From: Triplophysa rosa
Taxonomy: Eukaryota; Chordata; Actinopteri; Cypriniformes; Nemacheilidae
DNA: 64,000 nucleotides
Direction: 5' to 3'
Assembly (NCBI RefSeq): GCF_024868665.1
Contig: NC_079893.1
Span: 6,155,854 to 6,219,853, forward strand
Shown here: positions 61,932 to 64,000 of the stretch, in pieces
Layout: every line of letters starts with the position of its first letter
Position numbering within the stretch: the first letter of the stretch is position 1
Notes under the pieces: model-generated
The model's database searches: none
Seen by the model: only the letters and a program-made list of their open reading frames with translations
Told to the model about the DNA's origin: nothing
Position numbers and translations under genes: made by a program

Positions 61932-64000
61932 AAAGAGTATCTAAGGCAACACTCTGAGCTCCACAAACATGACTGTAATGATCAGTGTGACAGAGCAAAC
62001 GATGGCAGACAATTTAAACTCTCTCTCCGAGTCACATGATTAACAGGAACCAGTAACAATGACTTCCTCTTCAGGCATATACAGACTAACAGACAAAGAT
62101 AAGCAAGATCAAAAAATATGTTTTATTTATTATAGAAATCATTTGTGCATTTAGACTTTATCTAAACAGACTTTTTTCTTGTACTTGTTTTTATAGTGAC
62201 ATATAAAGATGTACAGATAAATAATACAAACCGGGGGAAAAAACGGGGAAATCTGACTGCTCTTGGAAAATCAACATTGCCCCAAACTGTTGCTGTGGTC
62301 ATGTGTCATCCAGTTACAAAAATAAAGGATGTCTAGATTTTGGTCTAGTCACATACTAACCTATGAATGAAGCTGTGAAATTGTTAATAAATGATTCAAT
62401 CAAAAGATTATTTAAGTATGATAGCAAATATAACTCAAAACTCCTTTGAACAAATTAATAAAGCATCAATAAAAACGGAAAGAATATTATATTTAGGAGT
62501 TTAATCAAAATCAATGAAATACCAGTATAAAATTAATTTAAGAGTCTGCTCAAGCATCTGCTGTCTTGTTCTGTTCTTTTAAAGATTCGAAACCTGCGCC
62601 AGAACTGATTTTAACACAATTTCCCAAATTTTGCAGCAGCTATTTATTTCTTTTCAATTATATACCATTGAAATTATTTTTAAATGACACGTTCTTTCGG
62701 ATTGACTTAATCTGTAATAATGCTTGACCATGAACAAAATGATGCAAGTCTATGTTCTCAAAACAAGCTTTTTTCCAAACTCAGCACCGTGCTTTTTAAG
62801 CAACATAGCTGATGTGTAATAATACGTGACAAACAGCTTCTCCTTATCTTTTCCATTAAAAAGATAGTTCTGAATATCTTACAAAAAACACCCTTCTGCC
62901 TAGATCACTCTTGTAATGAATTCTCTGTGTACTGGTTTATACCATCTGAACTTTGTGACTGAAACTTTGTATACCTGGCATTTCTCATTATTACAGCCTA
63001 CTTAAGATAAATCACTTGTTGTATTCATAAAGCGTCTGCTAAATTATTAAATGTAATGTAAATGACTATATCAGAAGAGAATGCAATCATTCACCAGCCA
63101 AGCAAATTCATAATGAAAGACAAATGGCGGCCAAAATGTGTTTTCATTTTTATCAACCAATGCAGTGGCACGTTAAGAAACCTACAATTACATTTCATCG
63201 TCTGGTAAAATATTCTTTTTGCAGTTACAAAAACGTATGACTTCAGGGTTAGAATCAAATAGCACATCTTAGAAATAAATATACTCTGGACATGCTCTTC
63301 TCCAAGGTGCAAAACCATTTTGCAATTGTCATAAATTGTGTATACAGTACATACATTATGATCATTTTATATATATATATATATATATATACATACACAT
63401 ATTGTGTACACACACAACAGAAATATATTAGACACACAAACTCAAGATTTATTAAATGCAAAGTGGAATAGATTTTGCTGGCTTTTTATTATTATTAGTG
63501 GATTTCTGTAAACGTTTTATTGTTTGCTAGCAGGTTTTTCATGTCAATGGTAATAAATAACTACAGATGTATTTTTTATACATGTAAATATTAGCTAAAT
63601 AATGACAGCAGCACTGTTTACTCTGTATGCTTGTCAACAATTACATTCCAAAATTACAATGGTGAATAATAAGGATACCGCAATTGTTGGGTTATTTTTT
63701 TATGAAGATCTTATTAGTCCTGAACACTTTACATTACATCAGATTAATGTTGTTGTCTGTGGTAATATTTTCTCTCAATGACATTAAAATAGAAACATTA
63801 TGAGGTAGCCAGTATATAACCATTTTCTTATGATTTGACATAAAAACATGACAAATGTTTGCCGATTGCTAGAGTTGAATGGGCCGGGTTACACTACGGA
63901 AAAAAATAAATCACGCAATCGTTTTTCATACATACACGCTTTCGCACACGCAAACATGCACACAGAGGACGGACTCGCTTTTTAATATGCATTTGTTATT
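61932..64000. other. Region upstream of il10rb
   Basis: No coding exon was recognised. It should contain the il10rb promoter and 5' untranslated sequence just right of 61931. An AT microsatellite lies at 63366-63391. The rest is AT-rich with no recognised element. Confidence 0.5.
63366..63391. repeat. AT microsatellite
   Basis: About 25 bases of AT repeats. Confidence 0.9.

Overview
This is a window of vertebrate nuclear DNA, almost certainly from a ray-finned fish and most likely a cyprinid. Genes are split by GT/AG introns, spacers are AT-rich, CA/GT, CT and AT microsatellites are frequent, and the DNA is full of short inverted-repeat elements of the kinds common in carp and zebrafish relatives. 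There are no operons, rRNA genes, CRISPR arrays or prokaryotic signals. Exon models were built by hand from splice signals, reading phase and recalled family similarity. Four complete-looking models stay in frame from end to end: atp1b1 (301 aa), a cnga3-like gene (688 aa), cfap221 (756 aa) and the SAMD3-like gene (513 aa). il10rb is in frame over 366 codons, but its 5' end is unclear.

Layout. 1-5220 (+): last four coding exons of mpc2 (mitochondrial pyruvate carrier 2), with a hAT-type element inside the last intron. 5221-12950: spacer with inverted-repeat elements and AT-rich DNA. 13145-19790 (+): atp1b1 (Na,K-ATPase beta-1) with a GC-box/TATA promoter and a polyadenylation signal. 19800-30200: about 10 kb with no gene recognised, holding a hAT-type element, a long GT microsatellite, an AT-rich segment carrying a repeated GTTTCGGTAGTGAC motif, and several inverted-repeat elements. 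30220-38329 (-): a block bounded by similar inverted 26-bp termini. It holds a 5'-truncated 340-aa reading frame of unknown function and an intact four-exon SAMD3-like gene; this is a candidate two-gene mobile unit. 40462-46672 (+): cone-type cyclic nucleotide-gated channel alpha subunit, with a tRNA-derived SINE and other elements in its introns. 49902-58010 (-): cfap221 (PCDP1, ciliary central apparatus), 22 coding exons. 58602-61931 (-): il10rb/crfb4 (shared class II cytokine receptor chain). 61932-64000: no gene recognised.

The genes do not form one pathway. They cover mitochondrial pyruvate import, the sodium pump, phototransduction, ciliary motility and IL-10-family signalling. mpc2 and atp1b1 are also close together in mammals, while cnga3, cfap221 and il10rb come from other mammalian blocks, so the order looks like a fish-specific junction. 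The points most worth checking are the 8.1-kb two-reading-frame block with terminal inverted repeats, a three-deep nest of transposons in an intron of that block, and an in-frame stop in the apparent signal-peptide exon of il10rb.
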